33,382 nucleotides of DNA from Roseococcus sp. SDR (GTDB lineage: Bacteria; Pseudomonadota; Alphaproteobacteria; Acetobacterales; Acetobacteraceae): contig NZ_JAHRCU010000033.1 in assembly GCF_019083995.1 (NCBI RefSeq), positions 1-33,382 on the forward strand. The letters are read 5' to 3'. The notes below the pieces were generated by a model that was not told where the DNA came from, searched no databases, and was given only the letters and a program-made list of their open reading frames with translations. Shown here one piece after another: positions 19,260 through 27,563 of the stretch (the stretch's first letter is position 1; each line of letters opens with the position of its first letter). The position numbers were made by a program, and so were the translations under genes.

Positions 19260-21226
19260 TCCCCGAACTCGGCCATTTCGCGCTGATCCTGGCGGCGATG
19301 CTCGCCATCACGCAGTCCTTCCTGCCGCTCTGGGGCGCACAGCGCGGCGATGTGCGGCTGATGGCATCGGGCGCGCCGCTCGCCGTCGCCGGCTTCATCG
19401 CCATCGGCATCAGCTTCGCCGCCCTCATCTGGGCCTATGCGACGAATGACACCACCGTGGTGAACGTCGTCGCCAACAGCCACTCCGCGAAACCCATGCT
19501 GTTCAAGATCACCGGCACCTGGGGCAACCATGAGGGCTCGATGATCCTCTGGGTGCTGGTGCTGGCGGGCTGCTCGGCGGCCGTGGCCGGCTTCGGCGGC
19601 TCGTTGCCCTCCGCCTTGCAGGCGCGGGTGCAGGCGGTGATGGGGATGATCTCGCTGGGCTTCCTCGCCTTCATCCTCTTCACCTCGAACCCCTTCGAGC
19701 GCATCTGGCCGCCGCCGCCGGATGGCCAGGGGCTGAACCCGCTGCTCCAGGATATCGGCCTCGCGATCCATCCGCCGCTGCTCTACCTCGGCTATGTCGG
19801 CTACGCGGTGACCTTCGCGTTTGCCGTCGCCGCGCTGATCGAGGGCCGCGTGGACGCCGCCTGGGGGCGCTGGGTGCGGCCCTGGAGCCTCGCCGCCTGG
19901 TCCTTCCTCACCATGGGCATCTCCATCGGCTCCTGGTGGGCCTATTACGAGCTGGGCTGGGGCGGCTACTGGTTCTGGGACCCCGTCGAGAACGCCTCGC
20001 TGCTGCCCTGGCTCGCCGGCACCGCGCTGCTGCATTCGGCCATCGTGGTGGAGAAGCGCGAGGCGCTGAAGGTCTGGACGGTGCTGCTGGCGCTGCTGGC
20101 CTTCGCGCTTTCGCTGCTCGGCACCTTCCTGGTGCGCTCGGGCGTGCTGAACTCGGTCCATTCCTTCGCCTCCGACCCGGCGCGCGGCATCTTCATCCTC
20201 TGCCTGCTCGGCATCTATGTCGCGGGCGCCTTCGCGCTGTTTGCCTGGCGCGCGCCGGCCATGGCGCCGGCCGGCTTCTTCGCGCCCATCTCGCGCGAGG
20301 GCGGGATCGTGCTGAACAACCTGCTGCTGTGCTCGATCACGGCGGTGGTCTTCGTCGGCACGCTCTATCCGCTGTTCCTGGACCTGCTGACCGGGCAGAT
20401 GATCTCGGTGGGCCCGCCCTTCTTCAACGCGGCGACGGCGCCGCTCGCCCTGCCGCTGGTGATGGCGATGGCGGTCGGGCCCATGCTGGCCTGGAAGCGC
20501 GCCGCGCTCTGGCCCGTGCTGCAGCGGCTCTGGTGGGCGGCCTGCGTGGCGCTGCTGGCCTTCATCCTGACGCTGGCGCTGGCCGGCTGGCATGTGCTGA
20601 GCGCGCTCGGCTTCGCCTGCGCCTTCTGGCTGCTGGCCGGCGCGGTGGCCGACATCGCGGACCGCGCGGGGGTGGGGCGCACCAGCCTGCGCAATGCCTG
20701 GAACCGCGCGCGCAACCTGCCGCGCGCGGCCTGGGGTGCCGCCATCTCGCATGCGGGCGTGGGCGTCACCATCCTCGGCATCTCCGGCATGGGGCTCGCC
20801 ACCGAGAAGCTGGTGGCGGTGCCGCCCGGCGGCTCGACGACATTCGCCGGGTATGAATGGCGGCTGGAGGGCGTGCGCGATTTCGTCGGCCCCAACTTCA
20901 CCGCGCGCAAGGCCACCATCACCGTGCTGCGCGACGGGCGCGTGGTGCATGTGATGGAGCCCTCCAAGCGCTACTTCCCGATCGGCCGCACCAACACGAC
21001 CGAGGCCGCGATCCGCACCTCGCCGGCGGGCGACCTCTATGCCGTGCTGGGCGAGGAGCGTGATGGCGAGGCGGTGCTGCGCCTGCACAACAATCCGCTG
21101 GCGCCCTGGATCTGGCTCGGCGCGGGCATTATGGCCCTCGGCGCGGCCTTCTCGCTCAGCGACCGGCGCATTCGCATCGCCGCGCCCGCGCGGCGCCGCA
21201 AGGATGAGGCGGAGGCGGCCGCATGA
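19256..21226 (+). CDS. ccmF: Cytochrome c haem lyase subunit CcmF
   Basis: The large membrane subunit of the system I ligase that joins haem to apocytochrome c thiols. It has 656 residues (E. coli 647) and about 15 predicted membrane segments. The WWD motif WGGYWFWD is at 235-242, followed by DPVENASLLPWLAGTALLHS in two blocks. An earlier histidine-bearing loop is GNHEGSMILWVL, and IHPPLLYLGYVG is also typical. The C-terminal periplasmic domain before the last helix has TEAAIRTSPAGDLY. The start overlaps the ccmE stop and the stop overlaps the ccmG start. Confidence 0.96.
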   Translation: MIPELGHFALILAAMLAITQSFLPLWGAQRGDVRLMASGAPLAVAGFIAIGISFAALIWAYATNDTTVVNVVANSHSAKPMLFKITGTWGNHEGSMILWVLVLAGCSAAVAGFGGSLPSALQARVQAVMGMISLGFLAFILFTSNPFERIWPPPPDGQGLNPLLQDIGLAIHPPLLYLGYVGYAVTFAFAVAALIEGRVDAAWGRWVRPWSLAAWSFLTMGISIGSWWAYYELGWGGYWFWDPVENASLLPWLAGTALLHSAIVVEKREALKVWTVLLALLAFALSLLGTFLVRSGVLNSVHSFASDPARGIFILCLLGIYVAGAFALFAWRAPAMAPAGFFAPISREGGIVLNNLLLCSITAVVFVGTLYPLFLDLLTGQMISVGPPFFNAATAPLALPLVMAMAVGPMLAWKRAALWPVLQRLWWAACVALLAFILTLALAGWHVLSALGFACAFWLLAGAVADIADRAGVGRTSLRNAWNRARNLPRAAWGAAISHAGVGVTILGISGMGLATEKLVAVPPGGSTTFAGYEWRLEGVRDFVGPNFTARKATITVLRDGRVVHVMEPSKRYFPIGRTNTTEAAIRTSPAGDLYAVLGEERDGEAVLRLHNNPLAPWIWLGAGIMALGAAFSLSDRRIRIAAPARRRKDEAEAAA

Positions 21227-21813
21227 GCGAGGTGATGACGCCGGCGCCCAAGCCGTCGCGCCGCAAGCTGCTGCTCTTCGCGCCGCTGGGCGTGGCCGCC
21301 GCGGCTGGCGTGGGCTTCTGGGCCATGCTGCGCGGCCTGCAGGATGGCAGCTTCAACCCGCGCGGCGTGCCTTCGGCGCTGCTGGGCAAGCCGCCGCCGG
21401 AATTCACGCTGCCGGCGCTGGAAAGCTCCGGCCTGCCGGCCTTGTCCTCCGCCGATTTCCGCGGCCTGCCCGGCCCGGTGGTCGTGAATTTCTGGGCCAG
21501 CTGGTGCGCGCCCTGCATCATCGAGCATCCGCATCTCATGGCCTTGCAGCGCCAGGGCGTGGCGCTCTGGGGCGTGAACTACAAGGACCGCCCGCGCGAG
21601 GCGCAGGCCTTCCTGACGCGCCATGGCAATCCCTTCGCGCGGCTGGGCGTGGATGAGCCCGGCCGCGTCTCCATCGACTGGGGCGTCTATGGCGTGCCGG
21701 AGACCTACATCCTGGACCGCGGCGGCATCATCCGCTGGCGCTTCGCCGGGCCCCTGACGCCCGAGCTGATGAGCCAGGATGTGCTGCCCTTGCTGGCCCG
21801 TCTGAGAGCATGA
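21223..21813 (+). CDS. ccmG: Thiol:disulfide oxidoreductase CcmG/DsbE
   Basis: A membrane-anchored periplasmic thioredoxin that keeps apocytochrome c cysteines, or CcmH, reduced. It has 196 residues, with an N-terminal anchor (about 14-37). The thioredoxin fold carries the active site WCAPC at 94-98 (Cys95, Cys98). The typical CcmG acid-rich context follows (IIEHP, GVNYKDRP, DWGVYGVPETYILDRGG), with the cis-Pro at GVPET. The ATG overlaps the ccmF stop and its own stop overlaps ccmH. The DsbE name is a synonym. Confidence 0.95.
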   Translation: MSEVMTPAPKPSRRKLLLFAPLGVAAAAGVGFWAMLRGLQDGSFNPRGVPSALLGKPPPEFTLPALESSGLPALSSADFRGLPGPVVVNFWASWCAPCIIEHPHLMALQRQGVALWGVNYKDRPREAQAFLTRHGNPFARLGVDEPGRVSIDWGVYGVPETYILDRGGIIRWRFAGPLTPELMSQDVLPLLARLRA

Positions 21814-22397
21814 GTTTTTTTGACGCCCTCAGGCGCCGGGCGCGCGCTTGGCTTCGCCGCGCGGCGGGCGCGCTGGGCCATGCGTCCGGTGGGGCGGCGC
21901 CGGCCGCTATGCGGCCGGATTCTCGTTGGGCTGGCCCGTTGCTGCTGGCGTTCGCGCTGCTGTGCGTCTCCCCCGCCTTCGCCCAGATCGGCGACACCAC
22001 CTATCGCCTGCGGGACCCCGTGCAGGAGCAGCGGGCGCGCGAGATCGGCAAGGAGCTGCGCTGCCTCGTCTGCCAGAACCAGTCCATCGAGGACAGCGAT
22101 GCCTCGCTGGCGCGGGACCTGCGCCGCATCGTGCGCGAGCAGGTGGAGCGGGGTGCGAGCAACGAGCAGGTGATGGCCTTCGTGCATGAGCGCTACGGCG
22201 ATTTCGTGCTGCTGCGGCCGCCCTTCAAATGGAGCACGCTGCTGCTCTGGGCCACGCCGGCGCTGGCCCTGCTGGGCGGGCTCTTCGCCATCTGGCGGGC
22301 GCGCCGCGTGGCGGCCCCGGCCGGCATCGGCCCCCTGGAATTGACCGAGGCCGAGCGCCAGCGCCTCGCCGCTTTGCAAGGTGACCCCAAGGCGTGA
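21810..22397 (+). CDS. ccmH: Cytochrome c maturation protein CcmH (CycL)
   Basis: A membrane protein that reduces or presents apocytochrome c with CcmF. The redox motif LRCLVCQNQSI has Cys85 and Cys88. A signal-like helix precedes the domain (PLLLAFALLCVSPAFAQ, ending about residue 59) and a C-terminal membrane segment lies near 142-160. The ATG at 21810 overlaps the ccmG stop but gives a 33-residue basic extension before the signal. An internal ATG at 21909 (MRPDSRWAG) would give 162 residues, the normal CcmH length. I report the coupled start; the internal one is a real alternative. Confidence 0.93.
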   Translation: MSFFDALRRRARAWLRRAAGALGHASGGAAPAAMRPDSRWAGPLLLAFALLCVSPAFAQIGDTTYRLRDPVQEQRAREIGKELRCLVCQNQSIEDSDASLARDLRRIVREQVERGASNEQVMAFVHERYGDFVLLRPPFKWSTLLLWATPALALLGGLFAIWRARRVAAPAGIGPLELTEAERQRLAALQGDPKA

Positions 22398-23188
22398 TGT
22401 GGTTGGCTTTGGGCCTGGTGGCCGCGCTCATTCTCTCGCCGCTCGCCTATACGGTGCTGCGGCCGCCCCGCCCGCGCGGCCGGGGTGAGGCCGATGTGGC
22501 GCTGTTCCATGCGCAGCTCGCCGAACTGGAGGCGCAGCGCGCCGAGGGTCGCCTGGATGAGGCGGCCTACAAGGCCGCGACGGTCGAGGTGCAGCGCCGC
22601 CTGCTGGCCGCTCCCGCGCCCGAGGCGCTCAGCGTGCCGGGCCGGCCCTCCATCCTGCTGCTGGCGGCCCTGGTCCTGGTGCCGGTGGTCGGCGTGACGC
22701 TCTATGTCGAGCGCGGCTTCCCCGATATGCCCTCCGCCACGCTCGCCGTGCGGCAGGAGGCCGATGCGCAGGACGAAGCGATGCTGACGCAGCTCCGCTC
22801 GCGCCTCGCGACCGCCGACCCGAACACCCAGGTGGGCCGCCAGGGCTTCATCCTGCTCGGCAATGCCGAGCGCAACCGCGGCCGTCTCGCGGAAGCCGCG
22901 GCGGCCTGGGAGAAGGCGCTGAGCGGCGGCTTCGATGTGGGGCTGGCCGGCGACGTGGCCGAGATCGAGATCGAGCTGAACCGGCCGGAGAATGCGCTGC
23001 GCTGGCTCACGCGCGCGCTCGCCGTGCAGCCGCAGGACCCGCGGCTGCGCTTCCTGGCCGGGCTGGCCGAGGCGCGGGCCGGGCGCAGCGCGACGGCGCG
23101 CGCGATCTGGACGCAATTGCTGGCCGAGGCGCCGGCGGATGCGCCCTGGCGCAACATCGTGCAGGAACGGCTGAACGGCCTGAACTGA
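22397..23188 (+). CDS. ccmI: Cytochrome c maturation protein CcmI (CycH) with TPR domain
   Basis: A haem-ligation accessory protein that binds the C terminus of apocytochromes. Two membrane segments (about 2-20 and 85-103) enclose a cytoplasmic helix (ALFHAQLAELEAQRAEGRLDEAAY), which is a CcmI hallmark. The periplasmic part (about 130-263) has TPR units: FILLGNAERNRGRLAEAAAAWEKAL as two helices, ENALRWLTRALAVQPQDPRL, and RSATARAIWTQLLAEAP. I use ATG 22397, which shares a base with the ccmH stop; a GTG at 22394 (GTGA overlap) is an equal option. It ends the seven-gene ccm operon. Confidence 0.9.
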   Translation: MWLALGLVAALILSPLAYTVLRPPRPRGRGEADVALFHAQLAELEAQRAEGRLDEAAYKAATVEVQRRLLAAPAPEALSVPGRPSILLLAALVLVPVVGVTLYVERGFPDMPSATLAVRQEADAQDEAMLTQLRSRLATADPNTQVGRQGFILLGNAERNRGRLAEAAAAWEKALSGGFDVGLAGDVAEIEIELNRPENALRWLTRALAVQPQDPRLRFLAGLAEARAGRSATARAIWTQLLAEAPADAPWRNIVQERLNGLN

Positions 23189-23194
23189 CGACCG

Positions 23195-23215
23195 CGCGCC
23201 CTCTCACCCGGCGCG
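23195..23215. terminator. Hairpin between ccmI and the convergent GWxWD gene
   Basis: CGCGCC and GGCGCG form a perfect 6-bp stem around a 9-base loop, and an overlapping alternative pairs CTCTC (23201-23205) with GAGAG (23217-23221). It begins seven bases after the ccmI stop and runs into the end of the reverse gene. There is no T tract. It is a plausible shared terminator. Confidence 0.35.
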
Positions 23216-25426
23216 GGAGAGAAGCACGCCCGGCGCTTCCGCACGGCCACGCCGCGCGGCCTCGCGATGCAGCCCGCAGAGCCATTCCTCTCCCCCCGGC
23301 GGTGGCGCCTCGACCCGCGCGACCCAGCCTGTCGCGGCGGCGGCGCCCTCCGGCAACAGCCTGAGGCGCGGGTCGAGGGCGGCCAGGGCGCGCAGCGCGG
23401 CCGTCAGCGCCTCGGGCCAATCGGGCTTCACCGCCAGCAGGCATTCGAAGGGCGCCGCCGTCCCGCCCAGCACGCGATGGATGATGCTGGAAAGCGCCTC
23501 GGGCGGCGCGGCAATGACGATCGACGTGAAAGGTGTCGCCAAGGACATGAGGGCATCGGCCCGGCGCCCGCTGTCGCGCCGTGCCGAGGGCGGCGGGAGG
23601 GCCAGCTCGGGGCATTCGAAGCCCTGCGGCACGGGAACGGCCTCGGCCGTGCGGAGCCGCGACAGGGGGCGTGGTGGGCGCAGCAGGAGGGCTCCCGCCC
23701 CCTCGATCCGCAGGACCAGCTCCAACCCGGCCGCCTCCCGCTCGAGGCCGTCAGGCGCGAGGTCGAAGCGGTGCAGGGCGGGGCGGAGAGGGGGCTCGAT
23801 CCGGGCCAGCTCACGCTCCCCGGCTTCCGCCCCTCCTGCGTCGGTGCGGCGCAAGACCAGCACGAGCCCCGGGCCTGGCGCCCAGGCCTGGGTTTCCAGC
23901 GCCATGCGGAGCGGATCGCGGCTGGCGAGGACGAAGCCGATCTCCGCCCCACTTCCTTCCGCACGGAGCAGCAGGCCGTAGCCGGGCAGGTCGCCCGGGC
24001 GGAGCTGTCGGGGCTCGGCCGGCGTCACCATGGCGCGCCCGCCCATGCCCAGGGCGCGCCCGCCCATGCCCAGGGCACGCAGGCGCAGGCCAGGGAGAGG
24101 CCAGGCCGCTTCAGCACCGGCCCAAGCCTCCAGCGGGCCGGGCCAATCGCGCAGCTCCGCATGCACGAGGGGCGAGGCCAGCGCCTGTTCCGTGGCGGGG
24201 GTGAGGGATTGTTCCAGCGTGCGGATCCGCGCCCGCCCGGCCGGATCGTCCGGCACCGCATCCAGCAGGCGGCGCCAATGGGCCAGCGCTGCACGGGGCG
24301 CGCCGACCGCCTCCGCCGTGAGGGCGAGATGGCGCAGCAGCTCCACATCGCCGGGCCGCTGCCGCACCGCCTCCGCCGCCTCCTGCAGCGCCTCGGCCTG
24401 GCGCTGCAGCGCGATGAGGCTGCGCGCGCGCTTCGTCACGCGCTCACGGAAGGCGGCGTCATGCGGGCCGATGGCACGCCACGTCTCGATCGCGGCCTCA
24501 TGCCGGCCCAGCGCCGTGCTCGCCCGCGCCAGGATCAGCGTCGCGCGCTCATGGCCCGGATGGTCGCGCAGCACCGCGCTCGCCAGGCGCTCGGCCGGCT
24601 CCAGCTCCTGCTGGGCAAGATGGATGCGGGCGCGGATGGAGAGCAGGTCCGGGTCATCCGCGTAATCCAGCAGGGCGGCCTCGAGCAGGCGCACCGCGCC
24701 CGCGAGATTCTGCTCGGCCTCCGCCTTGCGGATGGCGGCGAGGTGGCGGCGCCGGCTCATGCGCGCCACGGGCTCCACGGAGGGGGTCGGCGTGGCAGGA
24801 CGGACCTGACCCACGCCGAGCGTCACCGCGCCCAGCGTCCATTCGCCGTGACCGCCCACGGCACGCAGCTCAAGCCGCGCGCCCTCGGCGAGGGGTGGCT
24901 GCAACCGGGCGAGGTCGAAGGCAAAGCCGTGCGCGCCATCGCCGATGCCGGCCCGGGCCAGCTCAAGCCGGCGCAGGCCGGCCGGCTGCCGGGCCAGGAC
25001 CTGGCCGTCCTGCACCAGTTCCACCGTCACGCGGTCGAGCGGGCGGGCCGCGTCCCAGACCCAGCCGCTGCAATGCCCCCCCACGATGCCGTGCAATTGG
25101 CCACGCAGCATGTGCAGCCGGGCCGGCAGCGGCAGGGAGAGACGATCCAGCTCGATCTGGATCCACAGCTGCTCCGCGATGAGGCGCACCTCATGCATCG
25201 CGCCGTCCTGAACCGCGATGGGCAAGGCATACTCGAAGCCACCACCCCCCTCGCCGAAGCCGATGGCCTCGAGGTCGGGCCGCGGGAGATCGCCGCGCAC
25301 CTCGGCGAGGGGCTGGCCGTCGAGGAGGATCCGGCCGGAAAAGCGGCGGAGCGGATCATCCGGATCCCAGAGCCAGCCGCGGAGCTTGCCGTCGAAGACC
25401 CCGTCGATGCGTCCACGCAAGGCCAT
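23204..25426 (-). CDS. GWxWD-repeat and TPR-like protein, possible surface-glycan role
   Basis: I do not recognise a named family for this 740-residue protein. Two similar modules open it: residues 6-69 with GWLWD at 17-21 and 110-172 with GWVWD at 121-125. Each continues through a DGQ turn, an R-x-DLE / RRLELA strand, and a GxGxxxHGFAF or GGGGFEYAL end. Such modules occur next to glycosyltransferases in some alphaproteobacteria. Residues 225-400 are helical and TPR-like (AEAEQNLAGAVRLLEAALL and similar). A perfect duplication ALGMGGR-ALGMGGR sits at 451-464. The C terminus (about 635-720, FTSIVIAAPPEALSSII then LDPRLRLLPEG) is faintly like the start of a GT2 glycosyltransferase but lacks a DxD. 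There is no signal peptide. It lies 25 bases downstream of the dehydratase-like gene, with a GAGGGG site. Confidence 0.75.
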   Translation of the reverse strand: MALRGRIDGVFDGKLRGWLWDPDDPLRRFSGRILLDGQPLAEVRGDLPRPDLEAIGFGEGGGGFEYALPIAVQDGAMHEVRLIAEQLWIQIELDRLSLPLPARLHMLRGQLHGIVGGHCSGWVWDAARPLDRVTVELVQDGQVLARQPAGLRRLELARAGIGDGAHGFAFDLARLQPPLAEGARLELRAVGGHGEWTLGAVTLGVGQVRPATPTPSVEPVARMSRRRHLAAIRKAEAEQNLAGAVRLLEAALLDYADDPDLLSIRARIHLAQQELEPAERLASAVLRDHPGHERATLILARASTALGRHEAAIETWRAIGPHDAAFRERVTKRARSLIALQRQAEALQEAAEAVRQRPGDVELLRHLALTAEAVGAPRAALAHWRRLLDAVPDDPAGRARIRTLEQSLTPATEQALASPLVHAELRDWPGPLEAWAGAEAAWPLPGLRLRALGMGGRALGMGGRAMVTPAEPRQLRPGDLPGYGLLLRAEGSGAEIGFVLASRDPLRMALETQAWAPGPGLVLVLRRTDAGGAEAGERELARIEPPLRPALHRFDLAPDGLEREAAGLELVLRIEGAGALLLRPPRPLSRLRTAEAVPVPQGFECPELALPPPSARRDSGRRADALMSLATPFTSIVIAAPPEALSSIIHRVLGGTAAPFECLLAVKPDWPEALTAALRALAALDPRLRLLPEGAAAATGWVARVEAPPPGGEEWLCGLHREAARRGRAEAPGVLLSRAG
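24035..24076 (-). repeat. Two perfect 21-bp tandem copies, in frame
   Basis: Bases 24035-24055 and 24056-24076 are identical and encode ALGMGGR twice (residues 451-464 of the GWxWD protein). The unit is a multiple of three, so gain or loss of a copy keeps the frame. It lies at the border between the TPR-like part and the C-terminal part. Confidence 0.85.
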
Positions 25427-25451
25427 CTAGCCGCCCCTCATGGTCGCGCCG

Positions 25452-26477
25452 TCACGCCGTTCGCCGCGCCAGGGCCAGCCGCTCATCCGCGAGAATCTCG
25501 GCCAGCAGGGCATCGATGTCGGTGGCGGGCTCCCAGCCCAGCAGGCGGCGCGCGCGCGAAGCGTCACCCAGCGGGCCGCGGCAACCGGGCGCGGCCGGGT
25601 CCAGGCGGACCAGCACCCGCCCGGTGGCGGAGCAGAGCCCGGTCTCGGCCCAGCCCGTGCCCTGCCAGGCGAGCGGCGCTCCGGCCAAGGCGAAGATGCG
25701 CTGGACCACTTGCCGCAGCGTGTGCACCGGCCCGCCGGCGAGCACGAGGTCACCAGGCTCGGGCTGCTGGAGCATGCGCCAGGCGGCCTCGGCATGGTCC
25801 CGCGCATGGCCCCAGTGCTGCGCCAGGTCCAGCGCACCGAGAGACACGGCCGGCGCATCGCCCCGGGAGAGGGCGAGCGCCCCGCGCGCGATATGGCGCA
25901 GCAGCGTGTCCGGCGCCGCCCGGGCGCTCGCATGCGGGAAGGCGATGCCGCTGGAGGCGTGCATCCCGTGGCGCTCGCGCGCCGTCGCGATCAGCCAATA
26001 GGCCTGCAGGCGCGCGACGCCGTTCGGGGATTCCGGAGCGAAGCCGGCCGCCTCGTCGGCGGGGGTGGCGCTGTCCGGCGCGAAGATCTCGTAGCTGGAG
26101 CCCTGGAAGAGGCGGATGCGCCGGCCAGGGTCGTGCAACCGCACCGCATCCAACAGGCGTTGGGTGCCAAGCGCATGCAGGGCCGCGGCATTCTGCGGCG
26201 CGCGGCCGGCGGCGAGGCTCATGCCGGCGAGGTTGTAGATTTCTTCGGGCCGCACGCGCTGCAGAACGCGCAAAAGGCTGCCGCCCTCCGTCAGGTCTCC
26301 GTGATGGAGGTGCAGTTCGGCGCCCTCGGCGATGAGAGAAGCGAGATTGCCGAGATTGGGGACGGAGGTGCGGCGGCGCAGACCGTGCACCGCATAGCCC
26401 TTCCGCAGCAGAAGTTCGGCGAGGAAGGATCCGTCCTGACCGGTGATGCCGATGATCAGCGCGACAGGGCGGGGCAT
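25452..26477 (-). CDS. GDP-mannose 4,6-dehydratase-like SDR protein with altered active site
   Basis: A 341-residue extended short-chain dehydrogenase closest to GDP-mannose 4,6-dehydratase (E. coli Gmd is 373). The N-terminal nucleotide loop GITGQDGSFLAELLL (10-17 is the core) and RRRTS match Gmd. So do HHGDLTEGGSLLRVLQ, EIYNLAGMS, LDLAQHWGHARDH and the end LLGWEPATDIDALL. In Gmd the catalytic Tyr and Lys sit in SPYAVAK; here the aligned segment is SPNGVAR (150-156), with Asn152 and Arg156 in their places. Ser128 and Glu130 are kept (GSSYE). It may be inactive or catalyse something else. A CGGAG site supports the start. It heads a two-gene unit with the GWxWD protein. Confidence 0.8.
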   Translation of the reverse strand: MPRPVALIIGITGQDGSFLAELLLRKGYAVHGLRRRTSVPNLGNLASLIAEGAELHLHHGDLTEGGSLLRVLQRVRPEEIYNLAGMSLAAGRAPQNAAALHALGTQRLLDAVRLHDPGRRIRLFQGSSYEIFAPDSATPADEAAGFAPESPNGVARLQAYWLIATARERHGMHASSGIAFPHASARAAPDTLLRHIARGALALSRGDAPAVSLGALDLAQHWGHARDHAEAAWRMLQQPEPGDLVLAGGPVHTLRQVVQRIFALAGAPLAWQGTGWAETGLCSATGRVLVRLDPAAPGCRGPLGDASRARRLLGWEPATDIDALLAEILADERLALARRTA

Positions 26478-26601
26478 CTCAACTCCGAAAGGAAGGCGCG
26501 CCGGAAATGCGGCGAGCCCGAAACGTCACTTCCGATACCTGAGGTTGTGGATCCGCGCCAGCGCAGGAAGAGCGAGGCGCCCCGCGCCCCGCCCGCCATG
26601 C

Positions 26602-27435
26602 TCAGTGATGCGCGATTTCGCCCGCGCCGAAGATGTAGATGGACACGAAGAGGAACAGCCACACCACGTCCACGAAGTGCCAGTACCAGGCGGCGGCCTC
26701 GAAGCCGAAATGCTTCTCCGGCGTGAAGTGGCCGGCCATGGCGCGGAACAGGCAGACCGCGAGGAAGATGGTGCCGACGACCACATGGAAGCCGTGGAAG
26801 CCGGTGGCCAGGAAGAAGACCGAGGGATAGATGCCGCCCGTGAAGTGGAAGGGCGCCATGCTGTATTCCCAGACCTGCAGCCCGGTGAAGGCGATGCCGA
26901 GCACCACGGTGAGTGCCAGGCCGACGACGAGGCCCTTGCGGTCATTGTGCAGCAGTGCGTGGTGCGCCCAGGTCACCGTGCAGCCCGAGAGCAGCAGGAT
27001 CATGGTGTTCAGGAAGGGCAGGCTCCAGGGGTCGAAGGTCTTGACCCCGGCCGGCGGCCAGATCGCCGTGGCGGCGCCGGAGACGTGCTCCGGATAGAGG
27101 GCGAAGTGGAAATAGGCCCAGAAGAAGGCGACGAAGAACATCACCTCGGAGGCGATGAAGAGGATCATGCCGTAGCGCAGGCCGAGGCGGACGACGGCGG
27201 AGTGCAGGCCCGGCGTGCGGCTCTCCTTCAGGACGTCACGCCACCAGCCGAACATGCAGGCCAGCACGGCCACGGCACCGACGCCCAGCACCCACTGCCC
27301 GCCGCCATGCGCCAGCACGATGATGCCGAAGAGCATGATGCCGGCGGAGAAGGCCGAGAGGATCGGCCAGTAGGAGGGCTCCACCAGATGGTAGGGGTGC
27401 TTGTAGGGGCTTGCGCCCTCGGCGTTGCTGGCCAT
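26602..27435 (-). CDS. ctaE: Cytochrome c oxidase subunit III
   Basis: The third core subunit of the aa3-type terminal oxidase, in the inner membrane. From ATG 27435 (AGGA site) it has 277 residues and seven predicted membrane helices. Family landmarks are KHPYHLVEPSYWPI, SEVMFFVAFFWAYFH, the WPPAG loop, TWAHHALL, FLATGFHGFHVVVG and FEAAAWYWHFVDVVWLFLF. The Glu in SEVMFF is the lipid-pocket acid. It stands last in the ctaB, tiny ORF, ctaG, ctaE block; the catalytic subunits I and II are not in the window. The name coxC is a synonym. Confidence 0.96.
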   Translation of the reverse strand: MASNAEGASPYKHPYHLVEPSYWPILSAFSAGIMLFGIIVLAHGGGQWVLGVGAVAVLACMFGWWRDVLKESRTPGLHSAVVRLGLRYGMILFIASEVMFFVAFFWAYFHFALYPEHVSGAATAIWPPAGVKTFDPWSLPFLNTMILLLSGCTVTWAHHALLHNDRKGLVVGLALTVVLGIAFTGLQVWEYSMAPFHFTGGIYPSVFFLATGFHGFHVVVGTIFLAVCLFRAMAGHFTPEKHFGFEAAAWYWHFVDVVWLFLFVSIYIFGAGEIAHH

Positions 27436-27563
27436 CGCTCGTCCTGCGTCTTGTCCCCCGGAATGCGAGAGGGCCCCGGGCGTTGCGGCGCACAATCCCG
27501 GAAAACGCGGTGCGGATCAAGGGTGGGGCGGCGGGAAAGCGGTGGAATTGCGCCTGAAAACCG

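Noticed and set aside
19121-21088. A 655-codon reverse open frame across ccmF
   Set aside because: It lies antisense to ccmF, whose motifs and membrane helices are unmistakable; the reverse product is His/Gln/Arg-rich nonsense.
23267-26335. A 1,022-codon forward open frame over the GWxWD and dehydratase-like genes
   Set aside because: It is antisense to two genes with clear family sequence and is composed of Arg/Ala/Gly-rich low-complexity residues, typical of the opposite strand in very GC-rich coding DNA.
26576-26588. GGCGC-CCC-GCGCC hairpin after ctaE as a terminator
   Set aside because: The stem is only five base pairs in GC-rich sequence with no clear T tract, so chance is likely.
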